A stretch of DNA of 64,000 nucleotides from Parasegetibacter sp. NRK P23. Its GTDB lineage: Bacteria > Bacteroidota > Bacteroidia > Chitinophagales > Chitinophagaceae. Positions within the stretch are counted from its first letter, which is position 1. Each line of letters begins with the position of its first letter. The notes under the pieces were generated by a model that was not told where the DNA came from, made no database searches, and saw only the letters and a program-made list of their open reading frames with translations. Position numbers and translations under genes: made by a program. This document shows positions 41,937-49,859 of the stretch, piece by piece. Where the stretch lies: NCBI RefSeq assembly GCF_023721715.1, contig NZ_JAMDLG010000001.1, positions 747,889 through 811,888 of the forward strand, in the 5' to 3' direction.

Positions 41937-43031
41937 ATGGAACTGAACCGCAACAATTACGAAGAATACTTCCTGCTCTACCTGGATGGTGAGCTGGATG
42001 CCGCGGGCAGGAACGAAGTGGAAACTTTCCTGGCGGCCAATCCCGATATGGCGATGGAGATGGCATTGCTGAAAGAAACCATTCTCCAGGCGGAACAGGA
42101 AGAACCCATTCAATTCGGAGATATTGAACTGCTGCTGAAACCAGAAACAGAGGCGGTAATCAACCAACAGAACTTCGAACCCTTCCTGTTGTCTTATATC
42201 GACAATGAACTTTCTGCGGAGGATAAAATAAGAACGGAGGCTTTCGTTTCGGCCAACGCTTCCGCGAAAGAAACACTTCAGGTTTTACAACGTACGAAAC
42301 TTCAGCCCGATCTTTCTATCATTTATCCTGATAAAAGTGAACTGCTGAAAGAAGAAAAAAACAGAAAGATCGTTTACTTCCGCTGGCAATATGTAGCCGT
42401 GGCCGCCGCGATGATGGGTATATTCGTTACCCTGTGGCTGAACAAACCGGTAGATAACAATACAGCACAGGCTCCGGGAATGGCTTCCAATGAAAAACCT
42501 TCAACAACACCCGCGGATACTAACGGGACTTCCATACCATACAACACAACGAATACGACACTGGCATCCACAACGAATCCTGTTGCGCCCCCGAAATCTA
42601 CCGGAACACGTGTAGATCAACCGAAGAAGCAGGCCATCCCGGTACAGGAACATCTTGCTGAAAGCAATACTGCTTTCGCGGTAAATGAAGTGAACAAGGC
42701 GCCGAAAGCATTCACAGACATCCACAACACCATCGCTTCCAACAATACTGTTGAAGCACCGGTGACCACCATCACGGAGAAAAAGGGAGACATGAAACTG
42801 GCTGCACCGGTAACCCCGGGCACTGATGCCCTGAAAGCAACGCTGGCCGCCAACCAGAAACTTGAAATGCCTGAAGAAGAAGTACTCCTGATCGGAAGCA
42901 CCAGGATCAATAAAAGTTCCGTGCGGGGTATCCTCCGGAAAACCGGCAGGTTCCTGGAACGCACAGCCAATGTGGGCGAGAACAAAGCCAGCCAGTTCAT
43001 CAACGGTAAATCAGACAACAAAAAAGATTAA
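41937..43031 (+). CDS. Probable anti-sigma factor with duplicated N-terminal domain
   Basis: A 364-residue single-pass membrane protein. The cytoplasmic part holds two similar units: NYEEYFLLYLDGELDAAG (from residue 7) and NFEPFLLSYIDNELSAED (from about residue 79), both followed by a helix with E.F...N. One membrane segment is at about residues 148-168 (YVAVAAAMMGIFVTLWL). The periplasmic part is Thr/Asn/Pro-rich and low in complexity. No zinc-binding HxxxCxxC motif is present. The tight coupling to the sigma gene suggests it holds the sigma factor at the membrane. Confidence 0.78.
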   Translation: MELNRNNYEEYFLLYLDGELDAAGRNEVETFLAANPDMAMEMALLKETILQAEQEEPIQFGDIELLLKPETEAVINQQNFEPFLLSYIDNELSAEDKIRTEAFVSANASAKETLQVLQRTKLQPDLSIIYPDKSELLKEEKNRKIVYFRWQYVAVAAAMMGIFVTLWLNKPVDNNTAQAPGMASNEKPSTTPADTNGTSIPYNTTNTTLASTTNPVAPPKSTGTRVDQPKKQAIPVQEHLAESNTAFAVNEVNKAPKAFTDIHNTIASNNTVEAPVTTITEKKGDMKLAAPVTPGTDALKATLAANQKLEMPEEEVLLIGSTRINKSSVRGILRKTGRFLERTANVGENKASQFINGKSDNKKD

Positions 43032-43107
43032 GATTTAAGCCTGCACATATAGCAGCATCCGGAAATAATTCCGGCAGGACATTTCATATCATTATTCAAC
43101 TATAGCC

Positions 43108-43158
43108 ATGAAACACCTTACTGTGTTTCCACCAAACAAAAAACAAGCATTCAGATGA
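43108..43158 (+). CDS. Possible leader peptide upstream of the outer membrane protein gene
   Basis: A 16-codon frame (MKHLTVFPPNKKQAFR) whose TGA overlaps the start ATG of the outer membrane protein gene at 43155. A 7-bp hairpin (GAAACAC/GTGTTTC) covers its beginning. It may couple or control translation, or be fortuitous. Confidence 0.3.
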   Translation: MKHLTVFPPNKKQAFR

Positions 43159-43988
43159 AACAGTTACTTCTACTCGCAACCGTACTCCTGAGTATCGGAA
43201 CCGCCTCCGCTCAAACCGACAGCACCAGACAGGAGAAAAAGCCAGACACCATCCGCATTGGCGGGATCGTGATCATTAAAAGCAAAGACAAGGATTCTAA
43301 ATCCAAAACCATCATCATCGAAGACAGTACAAAAATTGTACGGAAGAAAGCAAAATCAGATGTGAGCACCAACTGGTGGATCGTTGACCTCGGCTTTGCC
43401 AACTACACCGATAACACCAATTACGCCAACGCCCTGGCCAGCGGATTTGTTGGACCTGGTGTGGGAGAAGATCAACTTGACCTCAGAACCGGTAAATCCG
43501 TGAACGTAAACATCTGGTTCTTCATGCAACGCTTCAACCTCGTTAAGCATTATGTGAACCTTAAATACGGTCTGGGACTGGAACTCAACAACTACCGCTA
43601 TACCGAACCGGTATTGTTTAATACAAGTCCCACACAAATTGTAATGGATACCCGCCACTATACCAAGAACAAGCTGGCGGCGGATTACCTCACCGTTCCC
43701 CTGATGCTGAACTTCAATTTCAATCCCAACAAAAGAAAATCATTCTCCCTGAGCGCCGGCGTGAGCGGAGGATACCTTTACAGCGCGCGCCAGAAAACCA
43801 TCACAGGAGAAGATGGTAAGCAGAAAGAGCGCGATGATTTCGACCTGCGCAAATTCAAACTGGCCTATATCGGGGAGATCGGGCTGGGACCCGTTAAACT
43901 CTACGGATCACTCGCCACACAGTCGATGTTCGAGAAAGGTCTTGACCAAACACCCTTCAATGTAGGCTTCCGTTTGAGCAACTGGTAA
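43155..43988 (+). CDS. Outer membrane beta-barrel-like protein
   Basis: A 277-residue exported protein with a signal peptide (MKQLLLLATVLLSIGTASAQ), a short polar, Lys/Ser/Asp-rich linker, then alternating hydrophobic strands typical of small beta-barrels, for example WWIVDLGFANYTDNTNYANA and FSLSAGVSGGYLYSAR, ending in a strand GFRLSNW with the C-terminal aromatic residue of outer membrane barrels. It resembles PorT-type or OmpA-like barrels, but no subfamily is named. It follows the sigma/anti-sigma pair on the same strand and is a likely member of the regulon. Confidence 0.78.
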   Translation: MKQLLLLATVLLSIGTASAQTDSTRQEKKPDTIRIGGIVIIKSKDKDSKSKTIIIEDSTKIVRKKAKSDVSTNWWIVDLGFANYTDNTNYANALASGFVGPGVGEDQLDLRTGKSVNVNIWFFMQRFNLVKHYVNLKYGLGLELNNYRYTEPVLFNTSPTQIVMDTRHYTKNKLAADYLTVPLMLNFNFNPNKRKSFSLSAGVSGGYLYSARQKTITGEDGKQKERDDFDLRKFKLAYIGEIGLGPVKLYGSLATQSMFEKGLDQTPFNVGFRLSNW

Positions 43989-44021
43989 GCCGACGATTTT
44001 AACAACCGCAACACATACTAA

Positions 44022-44058
44022 GAAAAGGGGCGTCGCCGTTAATGGTGAAGCCCCTTTT
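44022..44058 (+). terminator. Rho-independent terminator after the outer membrane protein gene
   Basis: AAAAGGGGC (44023-44031) pairs with GCCCCTTTT (44050-44058), with further pairs in the loop; the right arm ends in four T. Confidence 0.72.
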
Positions 44059-44076
44059 CCCGTTTAATATTACCCT

Positions 44077-44084
44077 TAAATTTG
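44077..44084 (+). promoter_or_regulatory. Minus-7 box immediately before the L,D-transpeptidase gene
   Basis: TAAATTTG fits TAnnTTTG with a TTTT about 18 bp upstream. It ends 7 bases before the start codon at 44092, so the leader would be almost absent. Confidence 0.4.
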
Positions 44085-44091
44085 GTGATCG

Positions 44092-44634
44092 ATGAAACGG
44101 GCATTTTCATTTTTTCTTGTCGCGGCCATTGCTCCCGCACTCAGTTTTCTTCCCGCGAAGAACAGGCGCTATCACAGGATAAACGCGCCGATCGGAGAAG
44201 TGTATATCGTTATCGATAAATCGGATTATGAACTGAAACTTTTCGATCAGAAAGGATGGTACGCCACCTACCCCGTTGTATTCGGCAGCAACTCCCTCGC
44301 CGATAAACGCATGGAAGGCGACAAACTCACGCCCGAAGGGGATTACCGCATCCAAAACAAGCGGGTTCACCAGAAATGGAGCCGCTTTCTCCTGATAGAT
44401 TATCCCAACCAACAGAACCGGGAGCGCTTTGCGCAGTTGAAAGCGAGCGGAAAAATACCTTCCGGCGCCAGCATTGGCGGAGGCATTGGCATCCACGGCA
44501 CCTGGCCCCGCGAAGAATACGCGGTTGACCGATACCTCAACTGGACCGACGGCTGCATTTCGTTGAAGAGAACAGATGTGGAGGAATTATATGAACTGGT
44601 CCCCGCCGGAACACGGGTGCGCATACAACGGTGA
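44092..44634 (+). CDS. L,D-transpeptidase (YkuD domain)
   Basis: A 180-residue exported enzyme with a signal-like N-terminus (to about residue 20). The YkuD domain spans about residues 35-178. The active-site block is GIHGTWPREE with the conserved His near residue 135, followed by TDGCISLKRTDVEELYELV with nucleophile Cys near residue 155. It forms 3-3 crosslinks in peptidoglycan or attaches proteins or other groups to it. It is a single gene with its own promoter. A short palindrome AAAGGAAA-a-TTTCCTTT (44671-44687) lies after it. Confidence 0.9.
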   Translation: MKRAFSFFLVAAIAPALSFLPAKNRRYHRINAPIGEVYIVIDKSDYELKLFDQKGWYATYPVVFGSNSLADKRMEGDKLTPEGDYRIQNKRVHQKWSRFLLIDYPNQQNRERFAQLKASGKIPSGASIGGGIGIHGTWPREEYAVDRYLNWTDGCISLKRTDVEELYELVPAGTRVRIQR

Positions 44635-44697
44635 TGGTGAAGTATTTTCCCGCGGCAGCTCGGCGGTGTAAAAGGAAAATTTCCTTTCGAATTAATG

Positions 44698-44797
44698 CGT
44701 TGCGCCGTAGTGTCGTTGCGAGAAATTATTTCTTATATATTAATGTAATATAGTCTCTCGCAGATTGCTTCATGCCTCGCAACGCTACGGCGCAACG
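44698..44797. repeat. Interspersed palindromic repeat, copy 2
   Basis: Left arm 44698-44722 (begins CGTTGCGCCGTAG) and right arm 44776-44797 (ends CGGCGCAACG) pair, with a 3-base gap and one G-T change relative to copy 1 at 25846-25933. The spacer beside the right arm repeats CGCAGATTGCTTCATGCCTC exactly, while the other half of the spacer differs and is AT-rich. It lies between two convergent genes, the L,D-transpeptidase gene and acs. Confidence 0.9.
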
Positions 44798-44815
44798 TTA
44801 TACAGTTTTAAGAAA

Positions 44816-46747
44816 CTAGAGTTTGCCGTTCCTGATTTCATCTACAACGCCGGGATCGAGCAAGGTAGAGGTATCGCCGAGGCTACCGAGTTCACCTTCC
44901 GCGATCTTGCGGAGGATGCGGCGCATGATTTTACCGCTTCTTGTTTTGGGCAATCCACTGACGAACTGGATTTTATCGGGTTTGGCGATGGGTCCAATAA
45001 TGCGCGAAACGGTTTGGATGATGTCCTGGCGGGTGGAAGCTTCGTCTCCGTGGAAACCGCTTACGGTAACGTAGGCGTATATACCCTGCCCTTTGATGTC
45101 GTGCGGGTAACCTACTACTGCACTTTCCACCACGCTGGCGTGCATATTAATGGCGTTTTCCACTTCGGCGGTACCGATGCGGTGGCCGCTCACATTCAGT
45201 ACATCATCCACACGGCCGGTAATGCGGTAGAAACCATCTTTATCTTTTAAAGCGCCGTCTCCGGTGAAATAGAGGTTTTCGTAGGTGGCGAAATAATTGG
45301 TGCGGCACCTTTCGTGATCGCCATAAGTAGTGCGGAGTATGCCGGGCCAGGGGGCTTTGATGCAAAGATTTCCTTTGATCAGTCCGTCTTCATCAGCTTC
45401 CGTTACTTCTTCCCCTTTCTCATCCACGAGGATGGGTTGAATACCAGGCAAGGGCAACGTGGCCCAGGAGGGTTTGGCGGGTGTTACGCCAGCGAGGTTG
45501 GTGATCATTACCCCACCAGTTTCGGTTTGCCACCAGGTATCCACGATGGGGCATTGTTTTTTGCCGATGTGTTCATCGTACCAATGCCACGCTTCTTCGT
45601 TGATGGGCTCTCCTACTGTTCCGAGGACTTTAAGGGAAGAAAGATCTTTGTCTTTGAGGGGATCCAGTCCGAAGCCCATCAGGCTGCGGATAGCGGTGGG
45701 CGCGGTATAGAGGATGTTCACCTTGTATTTGTCCACGATATCCCAGAAGCGGCCGGCATCGGGCCAGGTGGGAATACCTTCGAACATGATGGAAGTCGCG
45801 CCTGCGCTCAGTGGTCCGTACAGAATGTAACTGTGTCCGGTGATCCAGCCGATATCCGCGGTGCAGAAATGTACCTGTCCGGGCTGGTACTGGAACGCGT
45901 TCACGAAAGTATAATTCGCCCATACCATGTATCCCGCGCAGGAATGCACCACACCTTTCGGTTTTCCCGTACTTCCTGAAGTGTAGAGAATAAAGAGGGG
46001 ATCTTCAGCGTCCATCACTTCCACGTCACCGAAACCATTCACGGGGAGCGTGTCGGTTACCTTGAGCATTTCATCTTCCCACCATACATCGCGGCCCTTG
46101 ATCATACTGACCGGCGTGCGGGTGCGGGTATAAACGATCACCCTTTTCACGAGTTTGTTTCCAATGAGTGCATCGTCAATCACACTTTTCAGAGGAATAT
46201 CTTTAGCTCCGCGGTAAGCCCCGTCGCAGGTGACGATGAACTCAGCTTTGGCATCTTCGAGGCGGTCGGCGATACTCTGGGCGGAGAACCCACCGAATAT
46301 CACACTGTGGATGGCGCCGATGCGGGCACAGGCCAGTACGGCGTAAGCCAGTTCAGGCACCATACCCATATAAATGCAAACACGGTCGCCTTTTTTCACC
46401 CCGTTGTTTTTCAGCACCTGGGCGAACTGGCATACTCTTTTGTGCAAACGCTCATAGGTGACCACACGGGTTCTTTCTTCGGGATTGTTGGGTTCCCAGA
46501 TGATCGCCGGCTTATCCCCAAGTTTCTCGAGGTGGCGGTCGAGACAGCTTTCAGTGATGTTCAGCCTTCCTCCGGCGAACCATTCCACTTTCGGCTCCGC
46601 GAAATTCCAGTTCAGTACCTTATCCCATTTTTTTCTCCACTGGAAATGAGCGGCGATCTCCGCCCAGAAGCCTTCCGGATCTTTTACACTCTTCTCATAC
46701 GCGTCCTTGTAGCTTTCAAAAGATTTGATCTGATAGGGATATGACAT
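44816..46747 (-). CDS. acs: Acetyl-CoA synthetase (acetate-CoA ligase)
   Basis: A 643-residue AMP-forming ligase that activates acetate to acetyl-CoA. The ATP-binding loop is LYTSGSTGKPKGVVHS near residue 263; the acetyl-AMP pocket region WWQTETGGVMITNL is near residue 410; the hinge and the C-terminal catalytic Lys are in GRVDDVLNVSGHRIGTAE and KTRSGKIMRRILRK near residue 610, the Lys that is often acetylated to control activity. Length is normal. It is a single gene between a repeat element and a divergent small gene. Confidence 0.96.
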   Translation of the reverse strand: MSYPYQIKSFESYKDAYEKSVKDPEGFWAEIAAHFQWRKKWDKVLNWNFAEPKVEWFAGGRLNITESCLDRHLEKLGDKPAIIWEPNNPEERTRVVTYERLHKRVCQFAQVLKNNGVKKGDRVCIYMGMVPELAYAVLACARIGAIHSVIFGGFSAQSIADRLEDAKAEFIVTCDGAYRGAKDIPLKSVIDDALIGNKLVKRVIVYTRTRTPVSMIKGRDVWWEDEMLKVTDTLPVNGFGDVEVMDAEDPLFILYTSGSTGKPKGVVHSCAGYMVWANYTFVNAFQYQPGQVHFCTADIGWITGHSYILYGPLSAGATSIMFEGIPTWPDAGRFWDIVDKYKVNILYTAPTAIRSLMGFGLDPLKDKDLSSLKVLGTVGEPINEEAWHWYDEHIGKKQCPIVDTWWQTETGGVMITNLAGVTPAKPSWATLPLPGIQPILVDEKGEEVTEADEDGLIKGNLCIKAPWPGILRTTYGDHERCRTNYFATYENLYFTGDGALKDKDGFYRITGRVDDVLNVSGHRIGTAEVENAINMHASVVESAVVGYPHDIKGQGIYAYVTVSGFHGDEASTRQDIIQTVSRIIGPIAKPDKIQFVSGLPKTRSGKIMRRILRKIAEGELGSLGDTSTLLDPGVVDEIRNGKL

Positions 46748-46912
46748 AGCACGTTACATTTTGAGGCCATAAAGTAAAAACATTCCTCCGGGATGAACAA
46801 AATCAAATAGTTACGTTTTTCTTTTGCGATCCATCCAACGTCTGGCTGTTAATTTTGTTAATTTTATTAACAGGGTTCCAGTTGTGCGGGAACATCCCTA
46901 TTTTTACGTCTG

Positions 46913-47302
46913 ATGAAAGCAACCAACCAGATAGCACCATTTCAAATGGCCAGGAAATTCATTTCCGTAGGTCTGATGGTGTTTGCGCTTGCCTTCCTCA
47001 CCATCAGTAACGTATTTATCTATCCTGACACGGAAGGCCTGATCAGGATCGCGCAAAGCGACGATCTCCCCGCCCCGCCAGGACCAGATAACGATACATC
47101 AGAAAACAACGCCAACAACATGGCGGAAGAAAGAGCCGAGAGCGGCTCCAATTCTCTCTCCGAATACCTTCACGACCACAGTGAAATAGCGCATCCCGCT
47201 ACAGATGCTTACCTGACGCATCATAAATTCCATTTTACCGGAAAAAGTTTAGCGGTTCATTTTGAACTGAACACACCACCTCCCGAACAGGTTATCGCGT
47301 AA
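46913..47302 (+). CDS. Hypothetical single-pass membrane protein
   Basis: A 129-residue protein with one hydrophobic segment near the start (FISVGLMVFALAFLTISNVFI, about residues 16-36) and an acidic, Asn/Pro-rich outer part (PAPPGPDNDTSENNANN). The C-terminal part has several His residues (LHDHSEIAHPATDAYLTHHK). No family recognised. The His-rich stretch may bind metal, which is speculation. It is divergent from acs, and the SulP gene starts about 150 bp downstream. Confidence 0.55.
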   Translation: MKATNQIAPFQMARKFISVGLMVFALAFLTISNVFIYPDTEGLIRIAQSDDLPAPPGPDNDTSENNANNMAEERAESGSNSLSEYLHDHSEIAHPATDAYLTHHKFHFTGKSLAVHFELNTPPPEQVIA

Positions 47303-47453
47303 CCTTTTCTTCCTTATTTGAATTATTGTAATCAGTAAAGGTTTTCAGTATTCCGCTCCCGCGGGAGTAGCCATGTGTTCGTTCTGCGCGCACATGAGGG
47401 GCTATGAGATCCATCGTTATATCATTATTCAGCACGTTTTTAAAAGTTTCAAC

Positions 47454-49055
47454 ATGGTTAAGAAAGCGAAAAATTATTTCAGTTCGTTGGGGAATGACAT
47501 TCCTTCAGCGCTGGTGGTGTTCCTTGTAGCGCTGCCATTGTGCCTTGGCATCGCCCTGGCATCGGGCGCACCTCCTTTTTCAGGCTTAATCGCCGGTATT
47601 GTTGGAGGCATCGTTATTGGCGCCCTCAGCGGTTCTCAGTTAAGTGTAAGCGGACCCGCGGCGGGCTTAACGGCCATTGTGGCGGCAGCGATACTTAAAC
47701 TTCAGGTGTATGAAGCATTTCTGCTGGCCGTAGTGCTTGCAGGTGCGCTGCAACTTATTTTTGGGTTCCTGAAAGCTGGTGTTGTTGGCGACTATGTACC
47801 CGGCAGTGTAATTAAGGGAATGCTGGCCGCGATCGGCCTGATCCTGATCCTTAAGCAATTGCCGCACCTGGTAGGCTACGACGCGGATTTCGAAGGCAAC
47901 GAAGCATTTGCGGGGAAAGGTGGAGAAAACACCTTCACGGGAATTTTTCATTCCCTCAATTATGTACTTCCTGTAGCCATGGCAATTGGCGTGATCTCCA
48001 TACTGATACAGGTGCTGTGGGAAAAGGTACTGGTGAAGAAGGCAAAGATTTTCAAACTGATCCCTTCGCCATTCGTTGTGGTACTGGTGGCTGTAGGCAT
48101 CAATGAGTACCTCATTTCCAGCAACCCGGGCACGGCGCTGAAATCATCCCATCTTGTAAACATTCCGGTGGCCACATCAGTGGAAGGCTTCCTCTCCTTT
48201 TTCTCTTTCCCTGATTTCAGTCACCTCACCAATATGGCCGTCTGGACCACGGCGCTTACCCTCGCTATTGTAGCGAGCCTGGAAACGCTGCTGAACATTG
48301 AAGCAGCGGATGAACTGGACCCTTACCAACGCGTAACACCCACCAACCGGGAGTTGAAGGCGCAAGGTGCGGGTAACCTGATCTCAGGGCTCATCGGAGG
48401 ACTTCCCATTACTTCGGTAATCGTGCGTACTTCGGCTAACGTAAACTCAGGCGCGAAAACAAAAATATCCGCCATTACCCACGGTATGCTGTTGCTGCTC
48501 TGCGCGGCGCTTATTCCTGGCTTGCTGAATAAAATACCGCTCTCCGCATTGGCCGGCATCCTGATATTCACCGGTTATAAACTGGCCAAACCATCTTTGT
48601 TCAAAGAGTTCTATAAAAAAGGTTGGAACCAGTTCGCGCCCTTTGTCATCACCATAGCCGCCATCCTCCTCACCGACCTGCTGATCGGTATCATGATCGG
48701 TATAGCGGTAGGCCTGTTCTTTGTACTGCGCAGCAATTTCAAAACAGCCGTGCATGTGGTGAGCGATGGCAACCGTCACCTTGTCCGCCTCCGGAAAGAT
48801 GTATCCTTCCTCAATAAACCCATCATCAAACAAAGGCTGGAAGCCATTCCTGAAGATGGCTATGTTTTGATTGACATCTCAAGCGCCGATTTCATTGATG
48901 CGGATGTAGTTGATATTATCGAGGACTTCATGATACACGCGCCACTAAAAAACATCAAAGTGGAACTGAAAAAAAGTTTATACCGTGAACACGGTTTCAA
49001 CGAAGCCATCCTGAACGGGGAAATGGTGATGGCGAAGAAGTCTGATCCCCATTAA
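47454..49055 (+). CDS. SulP-family inorganic anion transporter
   Basis: A 533-residue permease with 12-14 membrane segments and a short C-terminal STAS domain (about residues 435-530). The SulP opening block DIPSALVVFLVALPLCLGIALASGAP is at residues 12-37, with SGPAAGLTAIV near residue 68 and ETLLNIEAADELDP near 285. It is followed 53 bp later by a beta-carbonic anhydrase gene. SulP-carbonic anhydrase pairs usually transport bicarbonate rather than sulfate, which is the favoured role here. The start MVKKAKNYF at 47454 removes 27 non-typical residues. Confidence 0.9.
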   Translation: MVKKAKNYFSSLGNDIPSALVVFLVALPLCLGIALASGAPPFSGLIAGIVGGIVIGALSGSQLSVSGPAAGLTAIVAAAILKLQVYEAFLLAVVLAGALQLIFGFLKAGVVGDYVPGSVIKGMLAAIGLILILKQLPHLVGYDADFEGNEAFAGKGGENTFTGIFHSLNYVLPVAMAIGVISILIQVLWEKVLVKKAKIFKLIPSPFVVVLVAVGINEYLISSNPGTALKSSHLVNIPVATSVEGFLSFFSFPDFSHLTNMAVWTTALTLAIVASLETLLNIEAADELDPYQRVTPTNRELKAQGAGNLISGLIGGLPITSVIVRTSANVNSGAKTKISAITHGMLLLLCAALIPGLLNKIPLSALAGILIFTGYKLAKPSLFKEFYKKGWNQFAPFVITIAAILLTDLLIGIMIGIAVGLFFVLRSNFKTAVHVVSDGNRHLVRLRKDVSFLNKPIIKQRLEAIPEDGYVLIDISSADFIDADVVDIIEDFMIHAPLKNIKVELKKSLYREHGFNEAILNGEMVMAKKSDPH

Positions 49056-49108
49056 GCAATTTATCTGCAAAGGAAACCATTCATTAAGCTGGAAAAAACA
49101 CACTAAAG

Positions 49109-49741
49109 ATGAAATCATTCGAGAAACTTTTACTGACAAACAAAGCATGGGCAAAAGAAAAAGTAGAAGACGACCCTGAATACTTTCTCCGCCAGGCAAA
49201 GATCCAGACGCCTGAATTTCTTTGGATCGGGTGCAGCGACAGCCGCGTACCCGCCAATGAAGTTACCGGTACCGCGCCCGGAGAAATATTCGTACACAGG
49301 AACATCGCCAACATGGTGGTGCATACCGACCTGAACCTGCTGAGCGTACTCGACTATGCCGTGAACCACCTTAAAGTGAAGCACATCATCGTTTGCGGTC
49401 ACTACGGTTGCGGCGGCGTGAAAGCATCCATGACGCAGCACAGCCTGGGCATCATCAACAAATGGCTCCGTAACATCAAGGATGTGTACCGCATCCACCG
49501 CGATGAGATTGATGGTATTCCGGACGAAGAAGCCCGTGCCGACAGGTTGGTGGAACTCAATACCAAAGAGCAGGTCATGAACCTGGCCAAAACTTCCATC
49601 ATCCAGGCTGCATGGAAACACCATCAGCGCCCACACCTGCATGGCTGGGTTTACGGGTTGAAAGACGGCATTCTCAACCCGGTATTCGACATGGCACCAG
49701 GTACCCATATCGACCCGTTGTACGAGTACGATAATCTTTAA
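49109..49741 (+). CDS. can: Beta-class carbonic anhydrase
   Basis: A 210-residue zinc enzyme that interconverts carbon dioxide and bicarbonate. The zinc ligands are visible in [13 protein letters not shown] (Cys near residue 42) and [10 protein letters not shown] (His and Cys near residues 98-101), as is the Asp-Arg dyad. [10 protein letters not shown] is typical. It is co-transcribed with the SulP transporter, so it would supply or consume bicarbonate at the membrane. Confidence 0.95.
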   Translation: MKSFEKLLLTNKAWAKEKVEDDPEYFLRQAKIQTPEFLWIGCSDSRVPANEVTGTAPGEIFVHRNIANMVVHTDLNLLSVLDYAVNHLKVKHIIVCGHYGCGGVKASMTQHSLGIINKWLRNIKDVYRIHRDEIDGIPDEEARADRLVELNTKEQVMNLAKTSIIQAAWKHHQRPHLHGWVYGLKDGILNPVFDMAPGTHIDPLYEYDNL

Positions 49742-49765
49742 CTTTTTTCGCTTTCTACACCATAG

Positions 49766-49797
49766 GCCCGTCGCCACAAAGCGATGGGCTTTTTTTA
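49766..49797 (+). terminator. Rho-independent terminator of the SulP-carbonic anhydrase operon
   Basis: GCCCGTCGC (49766-49774) pairs with GCGATGGGC (49781-49789), one G-T pair, then eight T. Confidence 0.85.
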
Positions 49798-49828
49798 TTG
49801 GGCAGGATGGTTATACGAAGTTGCTTTG

Positions 49829-49836
49829 TATATTTA
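49829..49836 (+). promoter_or_regulatory. Minus-7-like box of the MFS transporter gene
   Basis: TATATTTA is one base off TAnnTTTG, 24 bp before the start codon at 49860. Confidence 0.35.
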
Positions 49837-49859
49837 GCGGAATATATACTCTAACGAAC

